Source: Rubrivivax sp. (GTDB lineage Bacteria > Pseudomonadota > Gammaproteobacteria > Burkholderiales > Burkholderiaceae_C). From it: 32,018 nucleotides of DNA. Below, one piece after another: positions 8,020-16,198 of this stretch; positions within the stretch are counted from its first letter, which is position 1; every line of letters starts with the position of its first letter. The position numbers and the translations under genes were made by a program. Under the pieces are notes generated by a model. It saw nothing but the letters and a program-made list of their open reading frames with translations, was not told where the DNA came from and did not search any database. The stretch covers positions 1-32,018 of the forward strand of contig JAHCKS010000064.1 of assembly GCA_026125665.1 (NCBI GenBank), in the 5' to 3' direction.

Positions 8020-8962
8020 CCGCTGGGCGGGTGCCGCCCGGCCGCAGCGGGTGGCGCTCACCGACGCCTCGCCGGCGGAGCTCCTGGCGCTTTCGGACGC
8101 CGCGCACTGGAACCAGACCGAGGAGGATTGGCGCGCGATGCTGGCCATCTCGCAGGGCCTGGCCTGGGGCGTGCGCGTGCGCGATGCGGCCACCGGCGGC
8201 ACCGTGCTGGCCGCCTCGACGCTCGTGCTGCCCTACCAGCCGGGTGAGGCGAACCAGCCGCCGTTCGCCTGGATCAGCATGGTGCTGGTGCTGCCGCCCT
8301 GGCGCGGCCACGGCTTCGCGGGCGCGCTGCTGCGCCGCGCCCTCGACGAGCTCGCGGCGCGGCGGCTCAGGCCGGTGCTCGATGCCACGCCGGCGGGCCG
8401 CCCGGTCTACCTGAGGCAGGGGTTCGTCGATGGCTGGGGGTTCACGCGGTGGCGAAGAAAGGCCGTGGCCGGCGCGGTGGTGGCAGCGCCGCCGGTGCGC
8501 GGGCCGATGGCCGGCATCCGGCCGCGTCGTGCGGCCGACTGGCCGGCCATCGAGGCGCTCGACCGGCCGGCCTTCGGTGCCAACCGGGTGCCGCTGCTGC
8601 GGTTGATGTCTCGGCGCCTGCCGCAGGCCGCCTGGGTGGCCGAGAAGGACGGGGCGCTGCGCGGCTACCTGCTCGGCCGCGATGGCCGCACCGCCTTGCA
8701 GCTGGGCCCGCTGGTCGCCGACGACGACCGCACGGCGCTGGCCCTGCTGCAGGCGGGGCTGCCCGCGGTGGGGGCGACGGCCGCCGCTTCGGGGCGCGAC
8801 GTGATCGTCGACCTGCGCGACGCCTGCCGCGGCATCGCCGCCTGGCTGCAGGGCACGGGTTTCGTCGCCGAGCGGCCCTTCACGCGCATGGTGCACGGCC
8901 GCGGCGGACCGCCGGGCGACGCGGCGCGGCAGGTGCTGATGGCGGGCCCAGAGCTGGGGTAG
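8003..8962 (+). CDS. Tandem GNAT-domain N-acetyltransferase
   Basis: A 319-residue protein with a GTG start at 8003, overlapping the preceding gene by 17 nt. The first GNAT domain (about residues 20-145) shows the acetyl-CoA pyrophosphate-binding pattern PPWRGHGFAGALLRRAL, followed by the Y-L-R-Q-G-F element. The second domain (about 165-300), starting at GIRPRRAADWPAIEALD, is weaker in the CoA loop and may be a degenerate partner domain that supplies substrate binding. It is the third gene of the plus-strand operon. GNAT enzymes acetylate amines, antibiotics or peptides; no substrate can be deduced here. The start is uncertain, as there is no in-frame ATG near the domain start. Confidence 0.75.
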   Translation: MTASTDRWAGAARPQRVALTDASPAELLALSDAAHWNQTEEDWRAMLAISQGLAWGVRVRDAATGGTVLAASTLVLPYQPGEANQPPFAWISMVLVLPPWRGHGFAGALLRRALDELAARRLRPVLDATPAGRPVYLRQGFVDGWGFTRWRRKAVAGAVVAAPPVRGPMAGIRPRRAADWPAIEALDRPAFGANRVPLLRLMSRRLPQAAWVAEKDGALRGYLLGRDGRTALQLGPLVADDDRTALALLQAGLPAVGATAAASGRDVIVDLRDACRGIAAWLQGTGFVAERPFTRMVHGRGGPPGDAARQVLMAGPELG

Positions 8963-8969
8963 CGGCGGT

Positions 8970-8981
8970 GCCCGCGCGGGC
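8970..8981. terminator. Small GC hairpin between convergent genes
   Basis: GCCCGCGCGGGC is a perfect 12-bp palindrome in the 20-bp gap between the GNAT gene and the end of the minus-strand binding-protein gene. It could help terminate transcription in both directions. There is no T tract, so the call is weak. Confidence 0.25.
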
Positions 8982-8982
8982 C

Positions 8983-9990
8983 CTACTTCGTCATGCGGAT
9001 CGAGCGGTCGAGGAACTCGTTGGTGTAGGTGGTGCGCACGTCGAACGGCTTGTCGATGCCGATGTACTCGCGCACCAGCTCGTAGTCGGCCTTCATGCGC
9101 GCGTCGTCGTGGATGCCGAGCGCCACCTCGCGCGAGAACTTGTCGCTCATCAGCTGCTCGACGAGCGCCCAGTTCTGCATCTCGTTGTCGAACTTGAGCG
9201 CGCCGTTGGCGTCCACCAGCGCCTGCACGCAGGGCCTGGCGTCCTTCACGCAGGCCGCGAAGGCCCGCTGCGTGACCTTGACGAACTTGTCGACGAGGCC
9301 CTTGTTCGCCTCCAGGAACTTGGCGTTGACGATGACCGAGTTGCCGTACGGGTTCAGGCCGGCGTCGCGCCAGGCGAGGAAGCCCATGTCGTCGCCGAGC
9401 TCGCGCTGGAAGATGTGGTGGATGTTGAAGAACGACGTCGTGACGTCGATCGACTTGGCCTTCAGCGCCGCCAGCTTGGCGTTGGCGTCGATGTTGACCC
9501 ACGTGACGGCCTTCGGGTCGACGCCGTTGGCCTTGGCGAGCGCCGGCCACATGACGCGCGCGCCGTCGGCGGCGGGGTTGCCGATCTTCTTGCCGACGAA
9601 GTCCTTCACGCCCTTGATGCCCGAGCTCTTCAGCCAGTACATGCCCTGTGGCGAGTTGGCGTAGACGTTGAACACCGCCACCGTGTCGGCACCCTTGCCC
9701 TTGGCGACGAGCACGCCGCCCATGTCCGCCAGGCCGATCGGCGTGGCGCCGGCGCCCACGCGCTGCGTGGCCAGCGCCGAGCCCTTGCCGGGCTCCAGCT
9801 GCAGGTCGATGCCTTCCTTGGCGTACCAGCCCTGCGCCTTGGCGTAGTAGTACGGCGCGTGGTCGCCGCCGGGCACCCAGTTGAGGATGAAGTCGACCTT
9901 GGTCTGCGCCTGCGCGGGCAGCATCGCCGAAGCAGCGGCCAGCACGAACGAAGCCAGCGCGGCACCGGGGGTGAGCGGCTTGAACATCAT
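8983..9990 (-). CDS. ABC transporter substrate-binding protein, NMT1/THI5-like (copy 1)
   Basis: A 335-residue protein. The ATG at 9990 (followed by a second ATG at 9987) is preceded by AGGAG at good spacing; the longer upstream frame has no such support. The N-terminus is a Sec signal peptide of about 28 residues ending near AQAQ. The mature protein begins with the family motif LNWVPGGDHAPYYYA, then GWYAKEGID, the ligand-binding start seen in ThiY-like proteins. These periplasmic proteins bind small aromatic, pyrimidine or sulfonate-like ligands. It is paralogous to the protein at 15100-16107 and identical in length. It is transcribed divergently from the aldolase/ABC operon, and an operator-like palindrome sits between them. 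It probably feeds the permeases encoded on the plus strand. Confidence 0.88.
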   Translation of the reverse strand: MMFKPLTPGAALASFVLAAASAMLPAQAQTKVDFILNWVPGGDHAPYYYAKAQGWYAKEGIDLQLEPGKGSALATQRVGAGATPIGLADMGGVLVAKGKGADTVAVFNVYANSPQGMYWLKSSGIKGVKDFVGKKIGNPAADGARVMWPALAKANGVDPKAVTWVNIDANAKLAALKAKSIDVTTSFFNIHHIFQRELGDDMGFLAWRDAGLNPYGNSVIVNAKFLEANKGLVDKFVKVTQRAFAACVKDARPCVQALVDANGALKFDNEMQNWALVEQLMSDKFSREVALGIHDDARMKADYELVREYIGIDKPFDVRTTYTNEFLDRSIRMTK

Positions 9991-10005
9991 GGGGTGCTCC
10001 TGTAA

Positions 10006-10023
10006 ATTCACCAGATGGTGATT
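10006..10023. promoter_or_regulatory. Operator site 3 of the ATTCACC-N4-GGTGAAT palindrome
   Basis: ATTCACC-AGAT-GGTGATT is the best site, with one mismatch from the perfect palindrome. It lies between divergent genes. Next to it, AGTATAAG (10033-10040) offers TATAAG as a plus-strand -10 and TATACT as a minus-strand -10. No clear -35 is seen for either, and the site would cover the plus-strand -35 region and the minus-strand start. Confidence 0.65.
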
Positions 10024-10160
10024 TGCGGCGCCAGTATAAGAGTGGGTTCGATGCACCGGTGCCGGCGCCCGGAGTGCCGGCCGTCCTGAATTACCCTGAT
10101 GCCGGCCCGTCCGCACCGCACCACGTTCCCCTGGCAGCATCCGAACCCGCCGCGAATCGC

Positions 10161-11225
10161 ATGCACTGGTCCGAGCTGAACGCCGACGTCCTCGCGCTGC
10201 TGCGCCGCGGCACGGTGATTCCTGCGCACCCGCTGGCGCTCGACGCCGCGCGGCGCTTCGACGCGCGCCGCCAGCGTGCGCTGACCCGCTACTACCTCGA
10301 CGCCGGCGCCGGTGGCCTGGCCGTGGGAGTGCACAGCACGCAGTTCGCGATCCGCGAACGGGGCCTGTACCAGCCGGTGCTGCGCGCCGCGGCCGAGACG
10401 GCGCGCGCGTGGTGCGCCCCGAACCGGCCGCTCGTGATGATCGCCGGCACCGCCGGCCGCACGGCGCAGGCCGTGGCCGAGGCGCAGGTGGCGCGCGCGG
10501 AGGGCTATCACGCGGCGATGCTGTCGCTGGCGGCGATGAAGGGCGCCTCGATCGACGAGCTCGTCGCGCACTGCCGGGCCGTCGCCGACGTGATGCCGCT
10601 CGTCGGCTTCTACCTGCAGCCGGCGGTGGGCGGCATCGCGCTGCCCGCGGAGTTCTGGCGCCGCTTCGCCGAGATCGACAACGTCGTGGCGATCAAGATC
10701 GCGCCGTTCGACCGCTACAAGACGCTCGACGTCGTGCGCGGCGTCGCCGCGGCGCGCGCCGAGCAGCGCGTGACGCTGTACACCGGCAACGACGACCACA
10801 TCGTGCTCGACCTGCTGCAGCCGTTCGTGGTGAAGCGCGGCGAAGAAGCGGTCACCGTGCGCATCCGCGGCGGCCTGCTCGGCCACTGGAGCGTGTGGAC
10901 GCAGTCGGCCGTGGCACTCTTCGAACGGGTGCGCGCCGCGGCGGCCGCCGGCGCCGTCGATGCCGAACTGCTTGCGCTCGACTCGCGCGTCACCGACTGC
11001 AACAGCGCCTTCTTCGACGTGGCCAACGCCTTCGCCGGCTGCATCCCCGGCTGCCACGAGGTGCTGCGGCGCCAGGGGCTGCTCGAGGGCATCTGGTGCC
11101 TCGACCCGGCCGAGACGCTGTCGCCCGGGCAGGCCGAGGAGATCACGCGCGTGTGCCGCGAGCACGCCGACCTCGCCGACGACACCTTCGTCGCCGCGAA
11201 CCTCGAACGCTGGCTGGCCGACTGA
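10161..11225 (+). CDS. Dihydrodipicolinate synthase / N-acetylneuraminate lyase family aldolase
   Basis: A 354-residue protein from ATG 10161 ([10 protein letters not shown]); a GTG at 10023 lies in the operator/promoter region and is rejected. It has the class I aldolase TIM barrel of the DapA/NanA family. The Schiff-base lysine is Lys179 in VVAIKIAP, the likely catalytic Tyr is Tyr151 in GFYLQP, and the YTGNDD motif follows. At 354 residues it is longer than DapA (about 290) because of a C-terminal extension. Family members make or break C-C bonds next to a pyruvate-type carbonyl. The gene heads a six-gene operon whose members overlap or nearly touch: it ends in a TGATG overlap with permease 1. 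It is probably a catabolic lyase, not lysine-biosynthetic DapA. It shares the IKI and YTGxDD signatures with the DUF993 protein. Confidence 0.87.
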   Translation: MHWSELNADVLALLRRGTVIPAHPLALDAARRFDARRQRALTRYYLDAGAGGLAVGVHSTQFAIRERGLYQPVLRAAAETARAWCAPNRPLVMIAGTAGRTAQAVAEAQVARAEGYHAAMLSLAAMKGASIDELVAHCRAVADVMPLVGFYLQPAVGGIALPAEFWRRFAEIDNVVAIKIAPFDRYKTLDVVRGVAAARAEQRVTLYTGNDDHIVLDLLQPFVVKRGEEAVTVRIRGGLLGHWSVWTQSAVALFERVRAAAAAGAVDAELLALDSRVTDCNSAFFDVANAFAGCIPGCHEVLRRQGLLEGIWCLDPAETLSPGQAEEITRVCREHADLADDTFVAANLERWLAD

Positions 11226-12016
11226 TGGACAGCGCCAAGGAGGGCGGCAAGTCGGGCGTCGAGTCGCGCCTGGCGCAGTACTCGCTGGGCGTGGCGGCGC
11301 ACCTGCTGCTGCTGCTCGCCTGGTACCTCTTCGTGCGCCTGGGCGACGTGCCCAAGTTCGTCATGCCGTCGCCGGCGGCGACCTTCGGCGCACTGCTCGT
11401 GCAGGACTACGGCTGGTGGAGCAACACGCTCGTCACCGCCACCGAGATCTTCGGCGGCTACGCGCTGGCGCTCGGCGTGGGCGTGCTGCTGGCGCTGCTG
11501 TTCACGTGGTCGAAGCTGCTCGAGGCGCTGGTGCTGCCGCTGCTCGTGACGCTGAACATGATCCCGAAGGTGGCGCTCGGGCCGCTCATCATCGTCTGGT
11601 TCAAGTACGGCGTGTTCCCGAACACGCTGATGGCGTTCTCGATCGCGGTCTTTCCCATCCTGCTGACCACGGCGCGCGGCCTGCGCGAGATCGAGCCGGA
11701 CCTGCTCGACCTCGTGCGCTCGCTGCGCGGCTCGCGCTGGCAGCTCTTCACGAAGATCCAGCTGCCCGGTGCGCTGCCCTACGTCTTCTCGGGCATGAAG
11801 GTGGCGGCGATCCTCGCCGTCGCCGGGGCCATCGTCGGCGAGTTCCTCGGCTCCGACCGCGGCCTCGGCTACCTGATGCTGCAGGTGCAGGTGACGCTCG
11901 ACACGCCGGCCATGTTCATGGCCGTCATCCTCATCACGCTGATCGGCGTGGTGCTCTACGGCCTGGTGCTGGCGCTGGAGCGCTGGCTGGTGCCCAAGGA
12001 CGCACGCGTCGCATGA
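11225..12016 (+). CDS. ABC transporter permease (copy 1), SsuC/TauC type
   Basis: A 263-residue inner-membrane protein. The ATG at 11225 overlaps the aldolase stop as TGATG. About six hydrophobic segments are visible, with the FVMPSP sequence after the first, typical of this permease class. The cytoplasmic EAA loop is seen around [17 protein letters not shown] and contacts the ATPase. It belongs to the nitrate/sulfonate/taurine/pyrimidine-precursor permease family that pairs with NMT1 binding proteins. Its stop overlaps the ATPase start by ATGA. The paralogous permease at 14233-15036 may form a heterodimer with it. Confidence 0.9.
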   Translation: MDSAKEGGKSGVESRLAQYSLGVAAHLLLLLAWYLFVRLGDVPKFVMPSPAATFGALLVQDYGWWSNTLVTATEIFGGYALALGVGVLLALLFTWSKLLEALVLPLLVTLNMIPKVALGPLIIVWFKYGVFPNTLMAFSIAVFPILLTTARGLREIEPDLLDLVRSLRGSRWQLFTKIQLPGALPYVFSGMKVAAILAVAGAIVGEFLGSDRGLGYLMLQVQVTLDTPAMFMAVILITLIGVVLYGLVLALERWLVPKDARVA

Positions 12017-12792
12017 CGACCCCTGTGAACACCGAACCGTTCATCCACCTCGCCGGCGTGCGCAAGACCTACCGGCGCGGGCGCCAGGAGCACCTGGCGA
12101 TCTCGGACGCGACCTTCGACGTGATGCCCGGCGAGCTGGTGTCGCTGGTCGGCCCTTCGGGCTGCGGCAAGAGCACGCTGCTGAAGGTGCTGGCCGGCCT
12201 GCACCCGCACGACGCCGGCGAGGTGCGCATCGGCTCGCCGACGCACCCGTTTGCGCCCGAACGCGACATCGGCATGGTCTTCCAGGCGCCGCTGCTGCTG
12301 AAGTGGCGGCGCATCCTCGAGAACATCCTGCTGCCGGCCGAGTTGCTGGGCCTGCCGATGCGCGAGGCGCGCGAGCGCGGGCGCGAGCTGATGGCGATGG
12401 TCGGGCTGGCCGGCAACGAGCAGAAGTACCCCTACGAACTTTCGGGCGGCATGCAGCAGCGCGCCGCCATCGCGCGCGCGCTGATCCACGACCCGAAGCT
12501 CGTGCTGATGGACGAGCCGTTCGGCGCGCTCGATGCGCTGACGCGCGAGAAGATGAACCTCGAGCTGCTGCGCATCTGGAAGGAGAGCGGCAAGACGATC
12601 GTCTTCGTCACGCACGGCATCAGCGAGGCGGTGTTCCTCGGCTCGCGCGTCGTCGTGCTCACCGCCGGCCCGGCGCGCATGGCCGACAACTTCGCCATCG
12701 AGCTGCCGCACCCGCGCACGCTGGACATGAAGACGCACGAGACCTTCGGCGTCTACACGCGGCGAATCTACAAGCTGCTCGGCATGGAGTGA
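12013..12792 (+). CDS. ABC transporter ATP-binding protein, SsuB/TauB type
   Basis: A 259-residue ATPase. Walker A is GPSGCGKST (residues 47-55), the Q-loop is VFQAP, the signature is LSGGMQQR (143-150) and Walker B is LVLMDEPF (163-170), followed by the D-loop and the His of VTHGISEA. All motifs are intact. It starts in an ATGA overlap with permease 1 and is followed 4 bp later by the enolase-superfamily gene. It is the only ATPase in the locus, so it presumably energises both permeases. This is the importer class for sulfonates, nitrate and thiamine precursors; sequence alone does not fix the ligand. Confidence 0.93.
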   Translation: MTTPVNTEPFIHLAGVRKTYRRGRQEHLAISDATFDVMPGELVSLVGPSGCGKSTLLKVLAGLHPHDAGEVRIGSPTHPFAPERDIGMVFQAPLLLKWRRILENILLPAELLGLPMREARERGRELMAMVGLAGNEQKYPYELSGGMQQRAAIARALIHDPKLVLMDEPFGALDALTREKMNLELLRIWKESGKTIVFVTHGISEAVFLGSRVVVLTAGPARMADNFAIELPHPRTLDMKTHETFGVYTRRIYKLLGME

Positions 12793-12796
12793 GCCG

Positions 12797-14236
12797 ATGC
12801 CCGCGACGGCGCCGAGGTTCGAGATCGAGTTCATCCGGTTCTTCGAGCGCGACGTGCGGCTGCGCATGCCGTTCCGCTTCGGCGTCGTCACGCTCACCGA
12901 GGCGCCCCAGGCCTTCGTGCACGTCGGCGTGCGGTTGCCCGGCGGGGGCGTGGGGGAGGGCATGTCGGCCGAGCTGCTGGCGCCGAAGTGGTTCGACAAG
13001 AACCCGGCCCTCAGCAACGAGGACAACTTCGACCAGCTGCGCCGGGCGCTGGCGCTGGCCCGCGGGCTGTACCTCGACGGCACCGCGCGCAGCGCCTTCG
13101 GGCACTTCGCCGCCCACCACCGCGCGCAGGTCGAGCGGGGCGCCGCCGGCGGCCTGAACCCGCTCGTTGCGAGCTACGGGCCGGCGCTGGTCGACAAGGC
13201 CGTGCTCGACGCGCTCGGCCGCGTGCTCGGCCGGCCGTTCCACGAGCTCGTGGCCGGCAATCTCGTCGGCGTGGCGGCGCCGGAGGTGGAACCGCTCTGC
13301 CCCGACCTCGCCGGCTTCGACCTCGATGCTTTCCTGGCGACGCTGACGCCGGCCCGCAGCCTGGCGGCGCGGCACACCGTGGGGCTCGTCGACCCGATCG
13401 TCGCCGCCGACCAGCCGGCGGGGTCGCGGGTGGGCGACGGCCTGCCCGAGACGCTGGAGGAGGTGGTCGCCACCTACGGCCAGCGCTGGTTCAAGCTGAA
13501 GGTGGGCGGCGATGTCGAGGCCGACGTGGCGCGGCTCGTGCGCATCGCCGGCGTGCTCGGGCGCATCTCGGGCGAGTGGCATTGCACGCTCGACGGCAAC
13601 GAGCAGTACGACAGCGTCGAGGGGGTGCTGCGCCTGTGGCGGCGCATCGCGGCCGAGCCGCGCCTGGCGGCGCTGCGCGAGCGCGTGGTCTTCATCGAGC
13701 AGCCGGTCAAGCGCCAGGCGGCGCTGGCCGAGGACGTGCATGCGCTCGCGGCGCTGAAGCCGGTGATCATCGACGAGAGCGACGACTCGCTCGACGCGTT
13801 CGTGCGGGCGCGCGCACGCGGCTACGGCGGCGTGTCCTCGAAGACCTGCAAGGGCCTGTACAAGTCGCTGCTCAACCGCGCCCGCTGCGAGACGTGGAAC
13901 GCGCAAGCGCCCGGCCGCTACCTGATGAGCGGCGAGGACCTGACGATCCAGCCGGGCCTCGCGCTGCAGCAGGACCTGGCGCTCGTCGGCCTGCTCGGCA
14001 TCACGCACGTCGAGCGCAACGGCCACCACTACGTGAACGGCATGGCCGACCTGCCCGCCAGCGAGCAGCAGGCCTTCCTCGCCGCCCACCCCGACCTCTA
14101 CGAACACAGCCACGGCGCCGTGCGGCTGCGCATCACCGACGGGCAGATCGAGATGGCCTCGCTGGCCGCGCCGCCCGGCTTCGCCAGCGGCGCCTGGCCC
14201 GAGCCAGGCACGCTGCGGCCGATGGCCACGCCATGA
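12797..14236 (+). CDS. Enolase-superfamily (mandelate racemase/muconate lactonizing-like) protein
   Basis: A 479-residue protein from ATG 12797. Enolase-superfamily active-site positions are visible: a KxK general-base pair (Lys233, Lys235) in WFKLKVGG, metal ligands Asp266 in TLDGNEQY, Glu301 in FIEQPVK and Asp326/Glu327 in IIDESDDS, and Lys349 in VSSKTCKG. At 479 residues it is clearly longer than the usual 350-400; the extra length falls mostly in the N-terminal domain and at the C-terminus. Superfamily members abstract a proton alpha to a carboxylate and then eliminate water or ammonia, racemise or cycloisomerise. It sits inside an ABC operon between the ATPase and permease 2, which strongly suggests that it acts on the imported ligand, so a carboxylate is plausible. 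Its stop overlaps permease 2 by ATGA. Confidence 0.82.
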   Translation: MPATAPRFEIEFIRFFERDVRLRMPFRFGVVTLTEAPQAFVHVGVRLPGGGVGEGMSAELLAPKWFDKNPALSNEDNFDQLRRALALARGLYLDGTARSAFGHFAAHHRAQVERGAAGGLNPLVASYGPALVDKAVLDALGRVLGRPFHELVAGNLVGVAAPEVEPLCPDLAGFDLDAFLATLTPARSLAARHTVGLVDPIVAADQPAGSRVGDGLPETLEEVVATYGQRWFKLKVGGDVEADVARLVRIAGVLGRISGEWHCTLDGNEQYDSVEGVLRLWRRIAAEPRLAALRERVVFIEQPVKRQAALAEDVHALAALKPVIIDESDDSLDAFVRARARGYGGVSSKTCKGLYKSLLNRARCETWNAQAPGRYLMSGEDLTIQPGLALQQDLALVGLLGITHVERNGHHYVNGMADLPASEQQAFLAAHPDLYEHSHGAVRLRITDGQIEMASLAAPPGFASGAWPEPGTLRPMATP

Positions 14237-15036
14237 ACACGCCCGTGCGCGAGTCGGCGGTGCAGCGCTGGGTGGCCGGCATCGGCTACTACGTGCCGAG
14301 CGTGCTGGTGATGATCGGCCTGCTCGTGCTGTGGCAGCTGGCGGTGGTGATGCTCGGCATCAAGGAGTTCATCCTGCCCTCGCCGTGGGCGGCGATGAAG
14401 GCGCTGGCCAACCCGAACTACCAGTGGATGGCCAACCTGCTGACGACGCTGTACGCGGTGCTCGGCGCGTTCGCCCTCTCGGCGGTGCTCGGCGTGCTGC
14501 TGGCCGTGGTCATCGTCTGGAACGACCTGCTGCTGCGCACCGTGATGCCGGTGCTGGTGCTGTTCAACACGCTGCCGAAGATCGCGCTGGCGCCGCTCTT
14601 CGTCGTCTGGCTGGGCTACGGCGTGTGGCCGAACATCCTCATCGGCACGACCATCGCCTTCTTCCCGATGGTCGTGAACACCGCGGTGGGGCTGGCCAAC
14701 GCCGAGCCGGAGATGCTCGACCTCGTGCGCACGCTCAAGGCCAGCCGCTGGCAGGTGCTGCGCAAGATCCGCTTCCCGAACGCGTTGCCGTACATCTTCG
14801 TCGGGCTGAAGCTGAACGCGACGATGAGCGTCATCGGCGCCATCGTCGGCGAGTTCGTGGCCTCCGAGCGCGGCCTCGGATCGCTCATCGTGACCAGCGG
14901 CGTGACGATGGAGACGGCGCCGATCTTCGCCTCGCTGGCGCTGATCTCGGCGCTCGGCCTGGCGCTGTACGGCGTGGTCGTGCTCGCCGAACGCATCGTC
15001 GCGCCGTGGGCCCACCCCGACGACCGCACCGATTGA
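14233..15036 (+). CDS. ABC transporter permease (copy 2), SsuC/TauC type
   Basis: A 267-residue inner-membrane protein whose ATG at 14233 overlaps the previous stop (ATGA). About six membrane segments are visible, with FILPSP after the first and an EAA loop near EPEMLDLVRTLKASRWQ. It is clearly paralogous to permease 1 along its whole length. No second ATPase follows; the next gene is a binding protein. A heterodimeric permease sharing one ATPase is the simplest reading, and two alternative homodimers are also possible. Confidence 0.9.
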   Translation: MNTPVRESAVQRWVAGIGYYVPSVLVMIGLLVLWQLAVVMLGIKEFILPSPWAAMKALANPNYQWMANLLTTLYAVLGAFALSAVLGVLLAVVIVWNDLLLRTVMPVLVLFNTLPKIALAPLFVVWLGYGVWPNILIGTTIAFFPMVVNTAVGLANAEPEMLDLVRTLKASRWQVLRKIRFPNALPYIFVGLKLNATMSVIGAIVGEFVASERGLGSLIVTSGVTMETAPIFASLALISALGLALYGVVVLAERIVAPWAHPDDRTD

Positions 15037-15099
15037 CCTGTGGAGCGAAGATCAAGAAAACGACGAGGCCCCGATTCACGACGTCTGAAGGAGACACAA

Positions 15100-16107
15100 G
15101 TGCAACGTTCGATCCTCCCCGGCCTGCGCCTCGCCGCGCGGGCACTCGCCACGCTGGCCGCCTGCGCCGGCGCCGCCACCGCCTGGGCGCAGGACAAGGT
15201 GCAGCTGCAGCTGAACTGGTTCCATCTCGCCGACCACTCGCCGATCTACCTGGCCCTGAAGAAGGGCTACTACAAGGAAGAGGGCATCGACCTCACGGTG
15301 CTGCGCGGCAGCGGCAGTGCCGACAGCGCGAAGAAGATCGAGCTCGGCCAGGCCGACATCGGCATCTCCGACGCACCCACCGTGCTCACGGCCATCGGCA
15401 AGGGCGCCAACCTGAAGATGGTGGCCGTGGTCTACGACAAGGCCGGCAACAACGTCTTCTTCCGCAAGGGCGCCAACATCCGCAGCCCGAAGGACCTCGT
15501 GGGCAAGAAGATCGCCGTGCCGCCGGCCGATTCGCACCGCGTGCTGTGGCCGGCCTTCGCCGCGCTGCACGGCATCGCGCCCGACGCGGTGACGCTGGTC
15601 AACGTCAAGCCCGAGGGCAAGCAGGCCATCGTCGCGGCGGGCGAGGTGGACGCGTCCTTCGACCTCTACACGAGCTACGCCATCTGGGAGAAGGTGCTGG
15701 GCAAGGGCGATGTCGGCCACCTGCTGTGGGCCGACTTCGGCCTGCCGATCTACGGCCACACCTACTTCGTCAACAACGACCTCATCCGCAAGAACCCGAA
15801 GCTGATCGAGCGCTTCCTGCGCGCCACGCACAAGGGCTGGCGCGACGCCAAGGCCAGCCCCGCGGCGTCGATCGACGCGATGGTCGAGGTCGTGCCCGGC
15901 CTGGACCGCAACACGCTGCTGGCGACGATGCCGCAGATCCTGGACCTGTGCGTCACCGAACGCTCGGCCAAGCACGGCCTGGGCTGGATCGAGCCCGAGC
16001 TGATGCAGAAGACGATGGACATCGCCTTCGCGACCAACAAGCCGGAGAAGCCGTTTGCGGTGGCCGATGCGTTCACCAACCAGTTCAGCAGCAAGATCAA
16101 GCCCTGA
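15100..16107 (+). CDS. ABC transporter substrate-binding protein, NMT1/THI5-like (copy 2)
   Basis: A 335-residue protein from the GTG at 15100, preceded by AAGGAG at about 7 nt. The open frame upstream of this (from 15040) lacks signal-peptide character. The signal peptide is about 31 residues, ending at AWAQ. The mature sequence opens with LQLNWFHLADHSPIYLA and GYYKEEGID, the same pattern as copy 1, and the two share the GVKDFVGKKI/SPKDLVGKKI region and the H-R-V-L/A-R-V-M-WPA stretch. It is the last gene of the plus-strand operon, 63 bp after permease 2. It is probably periplasmic and may offer a second ligand specificity to the same membrane complex. Confidence 0.9.
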   Translation: MQRSILPGLRLAARALATLAACAGAATAWAQDKVQLQLNWFHLADHSPIYLALKKGYYKEEGIDLTVLRGSGSADSAKKIELGQADIGISDAPTVLTAIGKGANLKMVAVVYDKAGNNVFFRKGANIRSPKDLVGKKIAVPPADSHRVLWPAFAALHGIAPDAVTLVNVKPEGKQAIVAAGEVDASFDLYTSYAIWEKVLGKGDVGHLLWADFGLPIYGHTYFVNNDLIRKNPKLIERFLRATHKGWRDAKASPAASIDAMVEVVPGLDRNTLLATMPQILDLCVTERSAKHGLGWIEPELMQKTMDIAFATNKPEKPFAVADAFTNQFSSKIKP

Positions 16108-16198
16108 TGAGGGGCGGGCTGCGGTGAGCGGCGCGCTGGCGGCGAGGACCTGATCGCGGCCCGGAAACCTGCCCGGCCGGCCGGTGCCTCCCCGCAAG

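Noticed and set aside
10023-10160. A longer N-terminus for the DHDPS-family protein from a GTG at 10023
   Set aside because: The extra 46 residues are Pro/Ala-rich, cover the predicted -10 and abut the operator; the ATG at 10161 begins the recognisable fold.
15074-15091. A possible sixth operator half-site (ATTCACG) upstream of binding protein 2
   Set aside because: The opposite half is CTGAAGG, which does not match GGTGAAT at the fixed N4 spacing, and the position is internal to an operon.
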